Part shown: piece after piece, positions 62,815 through 64,000 of the stretch
Position numbering within the stretch: position 1 is the first letter of the stretch
How the letters are laid out: the number at the start of each line of letters is the position of its first letter
From: Rhyacophila brunnea
Taxonomy: Eukaryota; Arthropoda; Insecta; Trichoptera; Rhyacophilidae
Length of the DNA stretch: 64,000 bases
Assembly (NCBI GenBank): GCA_022495005.1
Contig: JAGYXB010001009.1
Coordinates: 744,001 to 808,000, forward strand
Reading direction: 5' to 3'
The notes under the pieces: model-generated
Told to the model about the DNA's origin: nothing
Seen by the model: only the letters and a program-made list of their open reading frames with translations
Databases searched by the model: none
Position numbers and translations under genes: made by a program

Positions 62815-63015
62815 TCCTTTCTTTCTGTACCATATCCATATCTGTTCTCTGTGTTGCTGCTATAGACACGGATGGAGTGCTGCGTTTAAACCAGTCTCTG
62901 AGATTCTTGAGAGTATTTCTTATTGGAAATATTCCTTTTAATAATAAGATGCAGAAGATGATATCTCTCGTGATTCAACATGATATGCCCAAAGTATACC
63001 AACTACTGTCCAGAG
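62815..63015 (-). mobile_element. Non-LTR retrotransposon C-terminal fragment
   Basis: The minus strand reads LVYFGHIMLNHERYHLLHL then IIKRNISNKKY and, after a frameshift, NLRDWFKRSTPS. This is the Y-x-GH-x-x-R-x-x-x-Y-x-LL-x-LI-x-x-x-I...NLRDWFG-x-ST arrangement of one widespread LINE group. A different family from the copies at 11.9, 15.3 and 61.7 kb. Confidence 0.65.
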
Positions 63016-63079
63016 TATTTTTTTGGTCATTTTCATCTTAGACATCTCCTTTATATTCGTAACTTAATATCTCTCCATG

Positions 63080-63235
63080 TCCTTTGTCTCATTACTAAGG
63101 ATGGTGATCGGTGAATTTACAAGCGTTACTAATAATTTACTTGTAGCTGGAGCGATCATGCGCTGGTCTATGTTATATAATATGTTAATTCAATCGCTTT
63201 TTTTCATAGTGTCACTCGATTTTGAAGGCACATGC
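63080..63235 (-). mobile_element. LINE 3' fragment, second copy of the 9.9-kb family
   Basis: Plus-strand words ggtgaatttacaagcgtta, gcgatcatgcgctggtc and a cgctttttttcatagtgtca block match gatgagcaatgaatttacaa, gcgatcatgcactgatc and cgctttattcttagtgtcgc at 9920-10030, in the same order. Both are antisense LINE C-terminal sequence. Confidence 0.55.
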
Positions 63236-63256
63236 TATCACAACCGGGTCTAGGAC

Positions 63257-63395
63257 AATTTGGCACCGCGAACTGGCCTCCGCCGATTGGCCTCCGGTAA
63301 TTGGCCGCCGGTACAATCGGACGCCGGCCCAATTGGACGCCGACCCAATTCGACGCCGACCCAACTGGCCTCCGGGAGATTGGACGCCGCACAGT
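63257..63395. repeat. GC-rich minisatellite, nine units of 14-16 bp
   Basis: Units of the type aattggacgccgaccc and aactggcctccgg follow one another from 63257, first as 14-bp and then as 16-bp versions. The array is far richer in G and C than its surroundings. Open frames across it on both strands (63204-63392 minus, 63301-63564 plus) are repeat artefacts. Confidence 0.85.
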
Positions 63396-63870
63396 TGAAT
63401 TAAATGCGCAAAGGAATAGACGTACGTTACGATTTGTTGGAGTAAATAAGCAAGTCAGTTTAATATGCTTCTATCTTCTCAGTAGGTGTACCTTATACAT
63501 TTCGCGCTTGACACATTTTAAATATAGATTGAGAAAAATTATTATGCCTGATGATGTTTATTAAAAGAAAATAATTCTTCCCTCGCTAAAACTTAAAGAT
63601 GTGCATAATCAATTAATTTATTGTCTATACATGGGTACTTATTTATATTTACAACAAATATTAAAAATAATGTTAGATGTTAGAATGAAAATTACATTAT
63701 ATTTCAGCGTTTTATCGACTTAATATTATAATAAAGCTTAAACATGTATATTATTATGCATAAATGCGTATTTTAAGATAGTATGAAATTACAAACAAAA
63801 TATTAAGTAAGTTATCTGCTAAGTATAAATGTTTTAGTAGTTTGATTGATAAACTACTTAGGTACTGGGT
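63396..63870. other. AT-rich spacer between two short-period arrays
   Basis: No gene or recognised repeat. Confidence 0.5.
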
Positions 63871-63980
63871 GCCGGACGAAATCTCGAAGGCCGAAATCCC
63901 AAAAGCCTAAATCCCGAAAGCCGAAATCCCGAATATCGAAATCCCGAATGGCCGGAATCCCGAAGGCCGAAATCCCGAAA
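63871..63980. repeat. GC-rich minisatellite, about seven units of roughly 15 bp
   Basis: Units of the form ccgaaatcccgaagg repeat with small variations (aatcccgaaagcc, aatcccgaatatc, aatcccgaatggcc). The last unit runs into A-rich sequence, and the window ends 20 bp later, so the repeat may belong to a larger element beyond the edge. Confidence 0.85.
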
Positions 63981-64000
63981 AATAAAAAAAATACAAACAT

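Noticed and set aside
63204..63564. Two frames with RRP repeats on opposite strands
   Set aside because: They translate the GC-rich minisatellite in both directions.

Overview
This is an AT-rich, gene-poor stretch of nuclear DNA from an insect. The evidence is a run of Osiris-family genes (DUF1676, a family confined to insects and close relatives), canonical GT-AG introns of 1 to 10.6 kb, and a dense load of LINE, SINE, MITE and Helitron-like debris. The abundant TAGGTA/TACCTA and AATATTAT words and the long introns suggest a hemipteran, perhaps a sternorrhynchan, but that is an impression and not a demonstrated placement.

The genes are three Osiris paralogues, all on the + strand. (1) The last exon of a first gene at 2834-3057, with a His-rich C-terminus; its other exons were not found and probably lie left of the window. 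(2) A complete four-exon gene at 21446-30029 (299 aa): signal peptide, Cys pair, Lys-rich start and hydrophobic core of DUF1676, Gly-rich tail and a terminal AQDMAY motif, with a TATA/initiator promoter in front. (3) A three-exon gene at 33642-46858 (258 aa) with an unusual Tyr/Gln/Pro-rich tail and no AQxLAY motif. Their shared orientation and related exon structure match the conserved insect Osiris cluster, whose products are secretory/endosomal membrane proteins of cuticle-forming epithelia. None was assigned a numbered Osi orthologue with confidence.

Between and inside the genes lie: a 1.43-kb foldback palindrome (1211-2636) just before the last exon of gene 1; truncated C-terminal ends of about six non-LTR retrotransposon families (around 0.7, 10, 12, 15.3, 19.4, 49.7, 52.4, 53, 60.5, 61.9, 62.9 and 63.1 kb); tRNA-derived SINEs with different heads but a common tail (3.6, 7.5, 22.0, 22.4, 35.1, 38.8 and 41.0 kb); a two-copy MITE family (34.6 and 50.6 kb); a Helitron-like element carrying an internal tandem array (54.5-55.9 kb); a retroinsertion with poly(A) and target-site duplication (57.3 kb); and two short-period GC-rich arrays at the right end (63.26 and 63.87 kb). 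A TATA/initiator/donor arrangement at 40.6 kb looks like a non-coding first exon inside the big intron of gene 3.

From about 47 kb to the end no host protein-coding gene could be supported. No rRNA, functional tRNA or CRISPR array was seen.
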